Origin: Streptomyces sp. MNU76 | GTDB taxonomy: Bacteria > Actinomycetota > Actinomycetes > Streptomycetales > Streptomycetaceae | NCBI RefSeq assembly: GCF_020982545.1 | Contig: NZ_JAJKLK010000002.1 | Span: 1 to 64,000, forward strand | Reading direction: 5' to 3' | Length of the DNA: 64,000 nucleotides | In this document: one piece after another, positions 1 to 13,462 of the stretch | Layout of the letters: each line of letters begins with the position of its first letter | How positions within the stretch are numbered: the first letter of the stretch is position 1 | The notes under the pieces: generated by a model | What the model was told of the DNA's origin: nothing | The model's database searches: none | The model's input: the letters and a program-made list of their open reading frames with translations, nothing else | Program-made: the position numbers and the translations under genes

Positions 1-593
1 CATCTCCTCCTGTACGGCCGGGTTCTCGTAGTTGAGATCGGGCTGGTGGGAGAAGAAGCGGTGCCAGTACTGTTTGCGGACGGGGTCGAAGGTCCAGTTG
101 GAGGCTTCGGTGTCGACGAAGATGATGCGGGCGCCGGGGAACTGTTTGTCGTCGTCGGCCCAGACGTAGTAGTCGCCGTAGGGTCCGTCGGGGTCTTTTC
201 TCGATTCCTGGAACCACGGGTGCTGGTCGCTGGTGTGGTTCATGACGAAGTCGATGATGACGCGCATGCCGCGTTGGTGGGCGGCGTCGACGAATTCCAC
301 GAAGTCGGCGAGGTCGCCGAACTCGGGGAGGACGGCGGTGTAGTCGGAGACGTCGTAACCGCCGTCGCGCAGGGGTGACTTGAAGAACGGCGGGAGCCAG
401 ATGCAGTCGATGCCGAGCCACTGCAGGTAGTCGAGTTTCGCGGTCAGGCCCTTGAGGTCGCCGATGCCGTCGCCGTCACTGTCCTGGAAGGAGCGGACGA
501 GGACCTCGTAGAAGACGGCGCGTTTGAACCAGTCCGGGTCCCGGTCCTTCCGCGGCGTGTCCTCAAAGGTGTCCGGGATGGGCTTGTTCGTGG

Positions 594-597
<4 letters not shown>
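1..597 (-). CDS. treS: Trehalose synthase TreS, N-terminal part (runs off the left edge)
   Basis: The 199 visible codons encode the start of a GH13 trehalose synthase, which interconverts maltose and trehalose and feeds maltose into the GlgE pathway. The N-terminus reads [18 protein letters not shown], followed by the family hallmarks [39 protein letters not shown] and the conserved region [13 protein letters not shown], and it ends at the window edge inside the region [14 protein letters not shown]. The ATG overlaps the TGA of the preceding glgE as ATGA, so the two are translationally coupled. The remaining C-terminal part, and possibly pep2/glgB, which often follow in Streptomyces, lie outside the window. 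Confidence 0.93.
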
Positions 598-2601
<2,004 letters not shown>

Positions 2602-2661
2602 GGGTCTCACCTCCGCCGTGCTCGGGGATCGGCGCTGGGCCGAACGGGTGCTCTGCGGGTC

Positions 2662-3024
2662 CTACAGCCCTGCCTTGGAACGCCGACCGGAGGGCGGACC
2701 ACCTGTGGCGGAACGGCTCTCGCCGGTCCGGGTCTTGCCGGCCCCTTTACGGGCCCGGTCCTTACGGGGCTTGCCGGCGGCCTCCTGTTCGGGACGGTCG
2801 CCCTGCTCCTGGAGACGGGAGGGCGGGCTCGTCTGCAGATAGCGCTCGGCGGCCGCCACGGCCTCCCGGGCACAGCGTTTGCCCATGAGGACACACAGCG
2901 TGTAGCCCGAGTCCTCGAAACTGTCCCGGGCCGCGCGGTCGGTCGGGGACGCGAGCATCACGCGTTCCCAGGTGCGGTAGCGCCGCAGATGTCTGGCCAC
3001 CTCATTCTTGGCGGGCAGCAGCAT
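2662..3024 (-). CDS. DUF5133-type small protein with basic tail
   Basis: A 120-residue protein. The first ~65 residues (MLLPAKNEVARHLRRYRTW, then YTLCVLMGKRCAREAV) match the short actinobacterial DUF5133 pattern of MLLP start, helical segment and YTLCV motif, whose function is unknown. The remaining ~55 residues form a charged, Lys/Arg/Gly-rich, probably disordered tail. A GGGAGGG sequence lies about 10 nt before the ATG. It stands alone upstream of glgE on the same strand, separated by about 60 bp, so a shared transcript is possible. Confidence 0.7.
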   Translation of the reverse strand: MLLPAKNEVARHLRRYRTWERVMLASPTDRAARDSFEDSGYTLCVLMGKRCAREAVAAAERYLQTSPPSRLQEQGDRPEQEAAGKPRKDRARKGAGKTRTGESRSATGGPPSGRRSKAGL

Positions 3025-3292
3025 GTGCTGGTCCCTCCCGGCACTCTCGGCGGAGCACGCTTCCCGGGGGGAGGTCGTGCACGGAGGGGCATCGAACGCT
3101 CACGGAGCCGATGCCTTCACTCATGGTGCACGCGCAACCACCAGGCGTCTTGTTGGTTCTTCAACAACCTCGGGAGTCGCTCGTGTTGCACGAATGGCGT
3201 AGCCCTCCCACTCTGTAGGTGACTCAGAAGTAATCGGTGCTCACGCTTCGTGCATCCACGGAGGGAGCTTCGCCGGTGAGGAGCCAACGACG
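3025..3292. other. Divergent intergenic region between the DUF5133 gene and the ATP-binding protein gene
   Basis: No gene is seen here. The region separates two divergent genes and should carry both promoters. An inverted repeat TTGTTG-N6-CAACAA lies at 3150-3167 and could be a regulator site. I could not assign convincing -35/-10 pairs. Confidence 0.4.
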
Positions 3293-3804
3293 ATGAAGAC
3301 CGAAGTGCCTCGCTACTACCACCTCGACGTGGAAGTCAGTCCGGAGCGGGTCGGGCAGGTCAGCCGCATCCTGGCCGCTCACCTCCGGTTCTGGGACCTG
3401 GAGACGCTCGTCCAGCCCGTCTGCCACAGCGCCGAACTCCTCCTGCACACCATCGAGGAGCACGCGACGGACAAGAACACCTCGATCGAGATGTGGTGGA
3501 ACGGCCAGCACCTCATCTCGGCGGTGGCCGAGAACGACCGAGAGCTGCGCCCCGACCGGGAGTTGCGTCCCTGCCTGACCCGTATCGCCGCGCTCAGCGA
3601 CGGCTGGGGCTGCTGCTCCACGGACACCGGCAGCACGGTCATCTGGTTCACCCAGCGGGCCCCCGTCGACCAGAGCGCGCCCCTGGTGCCGACGGCACCC
3701 GAGCCGGCCCTGCGCGCGATGCTCCAGGTGCCCCGCGAGATGCCCGTCGCGACGCTCGCCGGTGCGCCCGGCGGCGAGGCCCCGGACATCCTCGAAGACG
3801 CGCG

Positions 3805-3808
<4 letters not shown>
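3293..3808 (+). CDS. ATP-binding (HATPase/anti-sigma-like) regulatory protein
   Basis: A 171-residue protein resembling the SpoIIAB/RsbW-type HATPase domain proteins common in Streptomyces. An alpha/beta domain spans about residues 10-125, including a helix with HSAELLLHTIEEHAT where the N-box of such ATPases lies, WWNGQHLISAVAENDRELRP, and ALSDGWGCCSTDTGSTVIWF at the position of the G-boxes. The C-terminal ~45 residues are Pro/Ala-rich. The usual Asn of the N-box is not obvious, so ATP binding is inferred from family resemblance only. Its TGA overlaps the GTG start of glgX (GTGA), which suggests a role linked to glycogen or trehalose metabolism. Confidence 0.65.
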
Positions 3809-5931
<2,123 letters not shown>

Positions 5932-5947
5932 TCCTCGGTCGTCCCGG

Positions 5948-6748
5948 TCAGCGTTCGCCGCGCGACGTGATCGTGAACTGGGCGCCGTCCGGGTCGCGGA
6001 GGACCGCCTCGTGCGCGTCCTGGGTGAGGATCGTGCCGCCGTGGTGCTGAGCGGCCTCGACACGGGCCGCCACGTCGGAGACGGAGAAGTGGACCTGCCA
6101 GTGCGGGCGGATCGTGGGGTCGGGGGCGGCCTCCAGCGCGCCGGAGGTGATCCGGGCGACCACCTCGCCCTCGCTGCGCAGGACGACCTCGTTCGCCTCG
6201 TAGCGCACCTCGCAGCAGCCGGGCTTCTCGGTGGCCCACTCCAGGACCTCGCCGTAGAAGATCGCCGCGTCGAAGGCGTCCCGGGTGTGCAGCCGGATGA
6301 AGGCCGGGGCGGCCTTGCGCCAGGTCTCCCAGTCGGTGAACAGCGCGCCCTCCCAGATCCCGAAGGAGGCGCCGTGCCGGTCCGCCAGCAGCGCGGCGCG
6401 TCCGGGCGGGAAGGAGAGGGGGCCGACCGCGACCGTGCCGCCGCGCTCCCTGGCCCGGGACGCGGCCGCGTCGGCGTCCGACACGGCGAAGTACGGGGTC
6501 CAGGCCACCGCCATCTGCCACAGGGAGGCCACCCCGGCGATCCCGGCGACCGGTACACCGTCGGCGAGCGCGATCCGGAAGTGGTCGCCGAGCTTGGCCG
6601 TACGCCACTGCCAGCCGAGCACGGCGGCGTAGAAATCCTCCGTGGCCGGCAGGTCCCGGCTGGTGAGGCTCACCCAGCAGGGCGCGCCGAAGACGGAATG
6701 GCTGGAGACGATGTTCTCCGCGTCCCGGTGATTGCTGTCGCTGTTCAT
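5948..6748 (-). CDS. VOC (glyoxalase/bleomycin-resistance-like) family protein, two-domain
   Basis: A 266-residue protein with two tandem vicinal-oxygen-chelate modules. The first spans about residues 20-135 (CWVSLTSRDLPATEDFYAAV, then AWTPYFAVSDADAAASRARE) and the second about 145-262 (FIRLHTRDAFDAAIFYGEVL, then HWQVHFSVSDVAARVEAAQ). The module end DPDGAQFTI is typical of the fold. Function cannot be assigned more closely; relatives include hydroxylases, dioxygenases and binding proteins. The ATG at 6748 is preferred over an upstream GTG at 6805 because homology begins soon after it. It is convergent with glgX. Confidence 0.8.
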   Translation of the reverse strand: MNSDSNHRDAENIVSSHSVFGAPCWVSLTSRDLPATEDFYAAVLGWQWRTAKLGDHFRIALADGVPVAGIAGVASLWQMAVAWTPYFAVSDADAAASRARERGGTVAVGPLSFPPGRAALLADRHGASFGIWEGALFTDWETWRKAAPAFIRLHTRDAFDAAIFYGEVLEWATEKPGCCEVRYEANEVVLRSEGEVVARITSGALEAAPDPTIRPHWQVHFSVSDVAARVEAAQHHGGTILTQDAHEAVLRDPDGAQFTITSRGER

Positions 6749-6930
6749 GGCAGTCGTGTCCTGGTCTCGTCCGTCGGCGCTACCCGGCCGCACTCCAGTG
6801 TCCAACCGGATCCGGGGCCGGTGCGCGTCGAGTACCCCGAGACGGGCTTCCGACCCCGGTGACAGCGCGATCTTCGGACGGCCGTTCGGGTGGTGACTGG
6901 GGGTCCCAGGTTCTTACCGGGGGTCGCAGC

Positions 6931-7962
6931 TCACGTCGACTCCCGCCGCACCAGCTCCGTCGGCAGGATCACGGCGGCCGGGGCCTCACCGCCGATCTGC
7001 GCCAGCAGGACCCGCACCATCTCGTTGCTGATCCGGTCGTAGGGCTGGCGGATGGTGGTGAGGGCGGGGACGGATTCCGTGGCCGCGGCCGAGTCGTCGA
7101 AGCCGCCCACGGACACGTCCTCGGGGACCCGGCGGCCCGCCCGGCGCAGCGCCGTGAGGGCGCCCTGCGCCATCAGGTCGGAGGCCACGAACACGGCGTC
7201 CATGTCGGGGGCCCGCTCCAGCAGCAGGTCGGTGCCCGCCTCGCCACTGGCGCGGCTGTAGTCGCCGGAGGTGACGAGCCGCTCGTCGATCGCGACGCCC
7301 GCCTCGGTGAGCACCTCCTTGTAGCCGGCGAGGCGGTCGACACCGCCGGGTGAGTCCAGCGGACCGGTCACGACCCCGATCCGCCGACGGCCCAGCGACA
7401 GCAGATGGCGGACCATGTCACGGGCGCCGTCGCGGTCGTCGGCGGCCACGTAACTCACCTTGGAGCCGGGAGTCATGGGCTTGCCGCACTGGACGAGGGG
7501 GATGCCCGCCTCGCGGAGCTCCTGGGCGACCGGGTCCGCGGAGTGGCTGGACACCACCAGCACACCGTCGACGTGGCCCGCCGTGATGTACCGCGTGATC
7601 CGCCGCCGCTCGTCCTCCGTGCCCGCCACCATCAGCAGCAGCGGGATGTCGTGCGCGGCCAGTGCCTGGGTGCAGCACCGCAACAGGACATTGAAGTTGG
7701 GGTCCTCGAAGAGCTTCTCCTGCGGTTCCGTCAGCAGGAAGCCGATCGAGTCGGAACGGCCCGTGATCAGCGAGCGGGCGTGCCGGTTCACCACGTAACC
7801 CGTCTTGCGGATCGCGGCGTTGACCGCCTCGGCCGCCGTCGGGCTGACGTAGTGACCGCCGTTGAGCACGCGCGAGACGGTTCCCCGGGAGACTCCCGCC
7901 TCGCGCGCCACGTCGTGAATGGTCGGCGGTCTGCGCCTGCCCCCCGTGTTGCTCATGGTCAT
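6931..7962 (-). CDS. LacI-family regulator of the galactan/galactoside locus
   Basis: A 343-residue LacI/GalR repressor. The N-terminal helix-turn-helix (TIHDVAREAGVSRGTVSRVL, about residues 13-33) and hinge are followed by a periplasmic-binding-protein-like sensor (DSIGFLLTEPQE, DGVLVVSSHS, DRDGARDMVRHLLSLGRRRI, DAVFVASDLMAQGALTAL). It is the last gene of the transporter operon; its ATG overlaps the preceding permease stop as ATGA. The likely operators are the two identical sites at 11155-11195. By context the ligand is a galacto-oligosaccharide, making it a counterpart of galactan-utilisation repressors. The ligand is inference. Confidence 0.9.
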   Translation of the reverse strand: MTMSNTGGRRRPPTIHDVAREAGVSRGTVSRVLNGGHYVSPTAAEAVNAAIRKTGYVVNRHARSLITGRSDSIGFLLTEPQEKLFEDPNFNVLLRCCTQALAAHDIPLLLMVAGTEDERRRITRYITAGHVDGVLVVSSHSADPVAQELREAGIPLVQCGKPMTPGSKVSYVAADDRDGARDMVRHLLSLGRRRIGVVTGPLDSPGGVDRLAGYKEVLTEAGVAIDERLVTSGDYSRASGEAGTDLLLERAPDMDAVFVASDLMAQGALTALRRAGRRVPEDVSVGGFDDSAAATESVPALTTIRQPYDRISNEMVRVLLAQIGGEAPAAVILPTELVRREST

Positions 7963-8864
7963 GACTTTACGGCTCCGGAGAGCAGATCGAGGCTCCAGAA
8001 CCGCTGGATGACCAGGAAGAGCGCGATCAATGGGATCACCGCGAGCAGCGCGCCCGTGATCACCAGGGTGTAGAGCGCCGGGGTGTTGGAGCCCTGTTCG
8101 AGGAGGGTGAACAGGCCCAGGGTGATCGGGAACTTCTCGTCGTCGCTGAGCATGATGTACGGCAGCAGGAAGTTGTTCCAGACGGCCACGAACTGGAACA
8201 GGAAGACCGTCACCAGACCCGGCACCATCATCGGCAGCGCGATCCGGGTGAAGATCCGCCACTCGCTCGCCCCGTCCATCCGCCCGGCCTCCACCACGTC
8301 GGCGGGGACGGCGGCCGCGGCGTAGATCCGGGACAGATAGACGCCGTAGGGGGAGAGGATCAGCGGCAGCAGCACCGACCAGTAGCTGTCCGCCAGGTCC
8401 GCCTTCGCCATCAGCAGGTACTGCGGGATCGCCAGGATCACCGGCGGCATCAGCACGCCCGCCATCAGCACGTTGAAGACGGTCTCGCGGCCCTTGAAGC
8501 GGTAGATCGCCAGCGCGTAGCCGCTGATCGCGGAGACGGCGGTGGACAGCAGGGCGCCGACGCCCGCGTACAGCGCGGAGTTGCCCATCCACGTCCAGTA
8601 CACGCCGTCGCGGTAGGCGTTCAGGTCGGACAGGTTGTCCGCGAAGCCGGTGCCCGGCAGGAAGGTGAACGTGCTGAACAGCTCGCTGCCCGACTTGGTG
8701 GCCGCGATCAGCACCCAGGCGACGGGCAGCAGACAGTAGATCGCGCCCAGCAGCAGGGTGAGCGTCGGGACGAGCGCGATCCGGCGGCGCAGCGGCGGGC
8801 CCTGGGCGGCACCGGGGGTGGTGCCGGCCGCCGGGGCGGCCTTGCGTACGGCAAGAGAGCTCAT
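7959..8864 (-). CDS. Sugar ABC transporter permease, MalG type
   Basis: A 301-residue inner-membrane permease of the carbohydrate ABC family. A variable N-terminal tail is followed by about six membrane segments and the EAA loop (MDGASEWRIFTRIALPMMVP, about residues 195-215) that docks the ATPase. It ends LDLLSGAVKS, as is common in MalG-type subunits. The ATG overlaps the stop of the upstream permease (ATGA). No ATPase gene is present in the operon; Streptomyces transporters of this type usually share the MsiK ATPase, and I infer that here. Confidence 0.9.
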   Translation of the reverse strand: MSSLAVRKAAPAAGTTPGAAQGPPLRRRIALVPTLTLLLGAIYCLLPVAWVLIAATKSGSELFSTFTFLPGTGFADNLSDLNAYRDGVYWTWMGNSALYAGVGALLSTAVSAISGYALAIYRFKGRETVFNVLMAGVLMPPVILAIPQYLLMAKADLADSYWSVLLPLILSPYGVYLSRIYAAAAVPADVVEAGRMDGASEWRIFTRIALPMMVPGLVTVFLFQFVAVWNNFLLPYIMLSDDEKFPITLGLFTLLEQGSNTPALYTLVITGALLAVIPLIALFLVIQRFWSLDLLSGAVKS

Positions 8865-9784
8865 CGTGCTGCCTCCTGCTTGCTACGGGAGTTCGCGGCC
8901 TTCAGGAAGCCGAAGGAGAGGACGAGCGTCGCCACGGCGATGATCACGGCACCCGCGGCCGCCGAGTGGATGTCGCCCTCGCCGAACGCGTCCCGGTACA
9001 CCTTCATCAGCGGACTCCACGTCGTGGAGACCGAGTTGGTGAGCGGCTTGAGGGTGGTGGGCTCGCTGAACACCTGGAGCGTGGCGATGATCGAGAAGAA
9101 GAAGGTCAGCACCAGCGAGGGCGCCACCATCGGGATCTTGATCCGCAGCGCGATCTGCAGCGGCGACGCGCCGTCCAGCTTGGCCGCCTCGTACACCTCG
9201 GCGGGGATCGCCTGCAGCGAGGTGTAGATGACGATCATGTTGAAGCCGGTGCCGCCCCAGATCGCGATGTTCGACAGCGCCGCGTACAGGCCGCCGCCGT
9301 CCAGCAGGTCCGGCTGCGGCAGGCCCAGCCGCTCCAGCACGAAGGAGAAGGGGCTGACGTCCGGGAGGTAGAGGAAGCCCCACAGCAGAGCCGCCACGAC
9401 ACCGGGGATGGCGTAGGGCAGGAAGATCGCCAGCCGGGTGAAGGGGGCCAGCCGCACCTTGTCGCTGTCCAGCATCAGGGCGAAGACCAGTGCCAGACCG
9501 AGCATGACCGGGACGACGATCGCGCCGTAGCCGAGGACGCGCAGGGCGCCGTCCAGCAGTTCGGAGTCGGTCAGCGCGTCGGTGTAGTTCTCCAGGCCCG
9601 CCCACACCTCGCTGCGCGCGCCCGAGCCGAGGCCGAGCCCCTTGACCTGCACCTTGCGCAGACTGAGCCAGACCGCGTAGCCGATCGGGAGCGCGAAGAA
9701 CAGGGCGAACAGGATGGTCGCGGGGAGGAGGAAGGCGTACGGGGCCCCCTTGACCCCGTACGACCTGCGGCGTGCCGTCGTCAC
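8861..9784 (-). CDS. Sugar ABC transporter permease, MalF type
   Basis: A 307-residue permease with a short cytoplasmic N-terminus, a first membrane segment (YAFLLPATILFALFFALPIG), five further segments and the EAA loop (LDGASPLQIALRIKIPMVAP, about residues 200-220). It pairs with the MalG-type subunit to form the channel. The GTG start overlaps the TGA of the substrate-binding gene as GTGA, so the whole transporter is coupled. Substrate inferred from neighbours is galactan-derived oligosaccharide. Confidence 0.9.
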   Translation of the reverse strand: MTTARRRSYGVKGAPYAFLLPATILFALFFALPIGYAVWLSLRKVQVKGLGLGSGARSEVWAGLENYTDALTDSELLDGALRVLGYGAIVVPVMLGLALVFALMLDSDKVRLAPFTRLAIFLPYAIPGVVAALLWGFLYLPDVSPFSFVLERLGLPQPDLLDGGGLYAALSNIAIWGGTGFNMIVIYTSLQAIPAEVYEAAKLDGASPLQIALRIKIPMVAPSLVLTFFFSIIATLQVFSEPTTLKPLTNSVSTTWSPLMKVYRDAFGEGDIHSAAAGAVIIAVATLVLSFGFLKAANSRSKQEAAR

Positions 9785-11100
9785 TGAGCGACCTCGAAGC
9801 CCTGCTTCTTCATGTCGGCGACCGTGTCGTCCTGCATCGTCTTCAGGGCGGCACCGAAGTCCGACTTGTTCTTCGCGGCGGCGCCGAACGCGTCCTTGAA
9901 GGTGGTGTACGCGACGTTCACGTTCGGACCCCACGCGGACGGCGCGGTGGTCTTCGCGACCTCGGAGGCCACGGTGTAGAAGTCGGCCTGGTTGGAGAAG
10001 AAGGCCGGCGGCTGGGCGAACGCGTCACTGGTCTGCGCGGTGGTGGCGGCCGGGTAGATGCCGCCCTCCTTGGCCAGCGCGGTCAGCGCCTCGGGGTCCG
10101 TGTTCAGCCAGGTGGCGAACTTCGCGGCGGCACCCTTGTTCTTCGAGTCCGTGGTGACGGCGGTCGAGGAGCCGCCCCAGCTGCCGGTGGTGTTCTCGGA
10201 GGCCGACCACTGCGGCAGCGGCGCCACCTTCCACTTGCCCTCGGTGTCGGGCGCGGCGGTGGTCAGCGTGCCCGGCGCCCAGACGGCGCTGACCCAGGCG
10301 ATCTGCTTGCCGGTGTTGAGCGCCTTGTTCCAGGCCGGGGTGTACATCGGCTGGTTGTCGATGGCGCCCTCCTTGACCAGCCCGCCCCAGAAGTCGGCGA
10401 CGCGCCCGGTGGCCGCGTCGTCGATGCCGACCTTCCACTTCTGGCCCTCGGTGGTCCACCACTTCGCGCCCGCCTGCTGGGCGAGACCGGCGAAGAGACC
10501 GGAGTCGTTCGCGGAGAAGGTGGTGAGGTCGACGTCCGGGTCCGCCTTCTTCAGCTTGCGCGCGGTCTCGGCGAACTCGTCCCAGGTCTTCGGGACGGTC
10601 AGGCCGTGCTTCTTGAAGAGGTCCTCGCGGTAGTAGAACATCATCGGCCCGATGTCCTGCGGTATCGCGTAGACGGCGTCCGTGCCCAGTGTGGTCTGCT
10701 GCCAGACACCGTCGGCGAACTTGCCCTTCGCGTCGCCCGTCTCGCCCGCGATGTCGGCGACCGCGTCATTGCTGACCAGGGTCGGCAGCGCCTGGTACTC
10801 GGCCTGCACCAGGTCCGGGCCCTTGCCCGCCTTGTGCGCGGTGAGGATCTTGGTGACGAGGGTGTCGCCGGAAGCCTGCTTCTTCGCCGTGACGGTGATC
10901 TGCTGCTCCTTGCCGGGACCCTTGTTCCAGAGGTCGACGACCTTGTCCATGCCCGGCGTCCAGGTCCAGTACGTCAGCTTGGCGGGCCCCGACTGAGCCT
11001 CGCTGTCGTCGGACCCGCCGCAGGCGGCGAGTGTGGTGGCGCCGAGCGTGACGGCGACGGCGGTGGCCACAAAGCGCCGGTGCTTCGTGCTGTTGGGCAT
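9781..11100 (-). CDS. Sugar ABC transporter substrate-binding lipoprotein
   Basis: A 439-residue extracellular solute-binding protein (family 1). The lipoprotein signal (RRFVATAVAVTLGATTLAAC, lipobox LAAC) covers residues ~8-29 and is followed by a GGSDD linker and the binding domain (LTYWTWTPGMDKVVDLWN, then GPDLVQAEYQALPTLV and TWDEFAETARKLKKADP). The ATG at 11100 has GGGAGA upstream; an in-frame extension to 11193 would run through the operators and is rejected. It heads a four-gene operon (binding protein, two permeases, LacI regulator) reading away from the GH42 gene. Confidence 0.92.
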   Translation of the reverse strand: MPNSTKHRRFVATAVAVTLGATTLAACGGSDDSEAQSGPAKLTYWTWTPGMDKVVDLWNKGPGKEQQITVTAKKQASGDTLVTKILTAHKAGKGPDLVQAEYQALPTLVSNDAVADIAGETGDAKGKFADGVWQQTTLGTDAVYAIPQDIGPMMFYYREDLFKKHGLTVPKTWDEFAETARKLKKADPDVDLTTFSANDSGLFAGLAQQAGAKWWTTEGQKWKVGIDDAATGRVADFWGGLVKEGAIDNQPMYTPAWNKALNTGKQIAWVSAVWAPGTLTTAAPDTEGKWKVAPLPQWSASENTTGSWGGSSTAVTTDSKNKGAAAKFATWLNTDPEALTALAKEGGIYPAATTAQTSDAFAQPPAFFSNQADFYTVASEVAKTTAPSAWGPNVNVAYTTFKDAFGAAAKNKSDFGAALKTMQDDTVADMKKQGFEVAQ

Positions 11101-11154
11101 GGATCGTTCTCCCCTGACCTGGGTCCTCGTCTGCTGCGAGGACCATGCCATGCT

Positions 11155-11195
11155 CTGTGAGCGTTCACAGACAGTGGGTCTGTGAGCGTTCACAG
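11155..11195. promoter_or_regulatory. Two identical tandem LacI-type operators
   Basis: The 16-base sequence CTGTGAGCGTTCACAG occurs twice, at 11155-11170 and 11180-11195, with 25 bp between centres. Each is an inverted repeat (TGTGA/TCACA) around GCGT with one mismatched pair. They lie directly downstream of the minus-strand -10, where a bound repressor would block transcription of the transporter operon. The neighbouring LacI-family protein is the obvious candidate binder (inference). Confidence 0.85.
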
Positions 11196-11222
11196 TAGAG
11201 AAACATCCCGGACGCTTGTCAA
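11194..11222 (-). promoter_or_regulatory. Promoter of the galactoside transporter operon
   Basis: On the minus strand a perfect -35 TTGACA (11222-11217) is followed after 17 bp by TCTACT (11199-11194), a four-of-six match to TATAAT. The -10 overlaps the upstream operator. On the plus strand an overlapping TTGTCA (11216-11221) and TATGTT (11241-11246), 19 bp apart, may drive the divergent GH42 gene, so one regulator could control both directions. Confidence 0.65.
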
Positions 11223-11309
11223 TGGTTGTTGCTGTGCGGTTATGTTGGGCCCCGCACTGCGTCGCTGTGTGTGCACGTTCCCAAATGATCGATAAAACGG
11301 GAGAGATCC

Positions 11310-13331
11310 ATGCCGGAGACCACCCCCACGGGCCTGACCGGGCTCGCCTTCGGTGGGGACTACAACCCCGAGCAGTGGCCGGAAACCGTCTGGCACGAGG
11401 ACGTCCGGCTGATGCGCGAGGCCGGCGTCACGATGGTCAGCGTCGGCATCTTCTCCTGGGCTCTGCTGGAGACCTCTCGGGGCACCTACGACTTCGCGTG
11501 GCTCGACCGTCTGCTCGACCTGCTCCACGACAACGGCATCCGCGTCGACCTCGGCACCCCCACGGTCGTACCGCCGGTCTGGTTCTACCGCGAGCACCCC
11601 GAGGCGCTGCCCGTGGCCGCCGACGGCACCCGCTACGAGTTCGGCTCGCGCGGCGCCATCTGCCACAGCAACGCCGACTACCGGGCCGCCGCCGCGAACA
11701 TCACCACGAAGCTCGCCGAGCGCTACGCCGACCACCCGGCGCTCGCCCTGTGGCACGTCCACAACGAGTACGGCGTCCCCGTCTCCGCCTGCTACTGCGA
11801 CTCCTGCGCCGCGCACTTCCGCCGCTGGCTGGAGCGGACGTACGGTGACGTCGCGGCGGTCAACGAGGCCTGGGGCACCGCCTTCTGGGGCCAGCACTAC
11901 ACCGACTTCGCGCAGATCAACCCGCCGCGCACGACCCCCACGGTCGGCAACCCCGGGCAGGCCCTCGACTACAAGCGGTTCGCCGACGAGACCATCCGTG
12001 AGAACTTCGTCGCCGAGCGGGACATCCTGCACCGCCTCGCCCCCGGCATCCCGGTCACCACCAACTTCATGACCGCGCTCAGCCAGTGCGACTCCCTGGA
12101 CTACTGGGCCTGGGGCCGTGAGGTCGACCTCGTCACCAACGACCACTACCTGATCACCGACGGCCGCCGCACCCATGTCAACCTCGCGATGGCCGCCGAC
12201 CTCACCCGCTCGGTCGGCGGCGGTGCCCCCTGGCTGCTCCTGGAGCACTCCACCTCGGGCGTCAACTGGCAGGCCCGCAACCCCGCCAAGGCCCGCGGCC
12301 AGATGGCCCGCAACTCCCTCGCCCACGTGGCACGCGGCTCCGAGGGCGCCATGTTCTTCCAGTGGCGGCAGTCCCGGCGCGGCGCCGAGAAGTTCCACTC
12401 GGCGATGCTGCCGCAGGCCGGCACCGAATCCCGGGTCTGGCGCGAGGTCGTCGAACTGGGCGCCTCCCTCGACTCGTTGAGCCAGATCAGGGGCAGCCGG
12501 ACCGTCGCCGACGTGGCCGTCGTGTGGGACTGGCACTCCTGGTGGGCGCAGAACCTCGCCTGGCGCCCCAGCGAGGACCACGAGGCCCGCGAACGCGTCG
12601 ACGCCTTCTACGAGGCCCTCTACGACCGCCACCTCACGGTCGACTTCGCCCATCCGGAAGCCGACTTGTCGGCCTATCCCCTTGTCGTCGTTCCCGCGTT
12701 GTACCTGATGACGCGAGCGGCGGGGGACAACCTCAAGGCGTACGTCGAGAACGGCGGCACCCTCGTCGTCTCCTACTTCTCCGGGATCGTCGACGAGCAC
12801 GACGCCGTCCACGAGGGCCCCTACCCTGGTGCCCTGCGGGACGTACTCGGCCTGACCGTCGAGGAGTTCTCGCCCCTGCTCGGCGGCGAGAGCGTCCGCG
12901 TCACCGGCCCCGACGGCTCCGAACTGACCGGTGACGTGTGGACCGAGTTCGTGGTGCCGCACGGCGCCGAGCCCGTGTGGACCTACGCCGACGGACTCGC
13001 CGCCGACCGGCCCGCCGTCACCCGGCACCGGCTCGGCGAGGGCTCCGCCTGGTACGTCTCCACCCGCCTCGACGCACACGGCCTCGACGCGCTCCTCGGC
13101 TGGGCCGCCGACGACGCGGGCATCGCACCCCGCGCCGACCTGCCGCGCGACGTCGAAGTGGTGCGCCGCGCGGGGGAGTCGGGCGACTTCCTCTTCGCGA
13201 TCAACCACACCGCGCTCGACGCGAAGGTGCCGCTGGACACGGCCGGCACCGAACTCCTCACCGGCGAACGCGCGGTGGGCCGCCTCGTCGTAGCCGCCGG
13301 CGGCGTCAGGGTCGTACGCCTCGACCCCTGA
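11310..13331 (+). CDS. GH42 beta-galactosidase
   Basis: A 673-residue intracellular glycoside hydrolase family 42 enzyme that removes terminal beta-galactose, here probably from imported galacto-oligosaccharides. The N-terminal barrel starts GLAFGGDYNPEQWPE. The acid/base Glu is in LWHVHNEYG (about residue 154) and the nucleophile Glu in WLLLEHSTSGVNWQ (about 315). A zinc-type Cys cluster (CYCDSC) is present, and a C-terminal trimerisation-like domain (ALYLMTRAAGDNLKAYVENG) follows. There is no signal peptide. GGGAGAG precedes the ATG. It is divergent from the transporter operon across the operator region, and GH53 follows on the same strand. Confidence 0.93.
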   Translation: MPETTPTGLTGLAFGGDYNPEQWPETVWHEDVRLMREAGVTMVSVGIFSWALLETSRGTYDFAWLDRLLDLLHDNGIRVDLGTPTVVPPVWFYREHPEALPVAADGTRYEFGSRGAICHSNADYRAAAANITTKLAERYADHPALALWHVHNEYGVPVSACYCDSCAAHFRRWLERTYGDVAAVNEAWGTAFWGQHYTDFAQINPPRTTPTVGNPGQALDYKRFADETIRENFVAERDILHRLAPGIPVTTNFMTALSQCDSLDYWAWGREVDLVTNDHYLITDGRRTHVNLAMAADLTRSVGGGAPWLLLEHSTSGVNWQARNPAKARGQMARNSLAHVARGSEGAMFFQWRQSRRGAEKFHSAMLPQAGTESRVWREVVELGASLDSLSQIRGSRTVADVAVVWDWHSWWAQNLAWRPSEDHEARERVDAFYEALYDRHLTVDFAHPEADLSAYPLVVVPALYLMTRAAGDNLKAYVENGGTLVVSYFSGIVDEHDAVHEGPYPGALRDVLGLTVEEFSPLLGGESVRVTGPDGSELTGDVWTEFVVPHGAEPVWTYADGLAADRPAVTRHRLGEGSAWYVSTRLDAHGLDALLGWAADDAGIAPRADLPRDVEVVRRAGESGDFLFAINHTALDAKVPLDTAGTELLTGERAVGRLVVAAGGVRVVRLDP

Positions 13332-13344
13332 TCGGCAGATGTGG

Positions 13345-13385
13345 GCGGCGGCCTGTCACCGAGCCGCACGGGTGACGGCCGCCGC
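13345..13385 (+). terminator. Stem-loop just after the GH42 gene
   Basis: Arms GCGGCGGCC-T-GTCACC and GGTGAC-GGCCGCCGC pair over 15 bp with one bulged base, starting 13 bp after the GH42 stop. There is no U-run, so it is either an actinobacterial-type terminator or an mRNA-stabilising hairpin. Confidence 0.55.
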
Positions 13386-13462
13386 TCCCCGCCCGGGGGC
13401 GTTTCCCGGCCCCGGGTCATCCCCGACCCCGACCGGATCTCTGGGGACATCCGGTCGGTCCA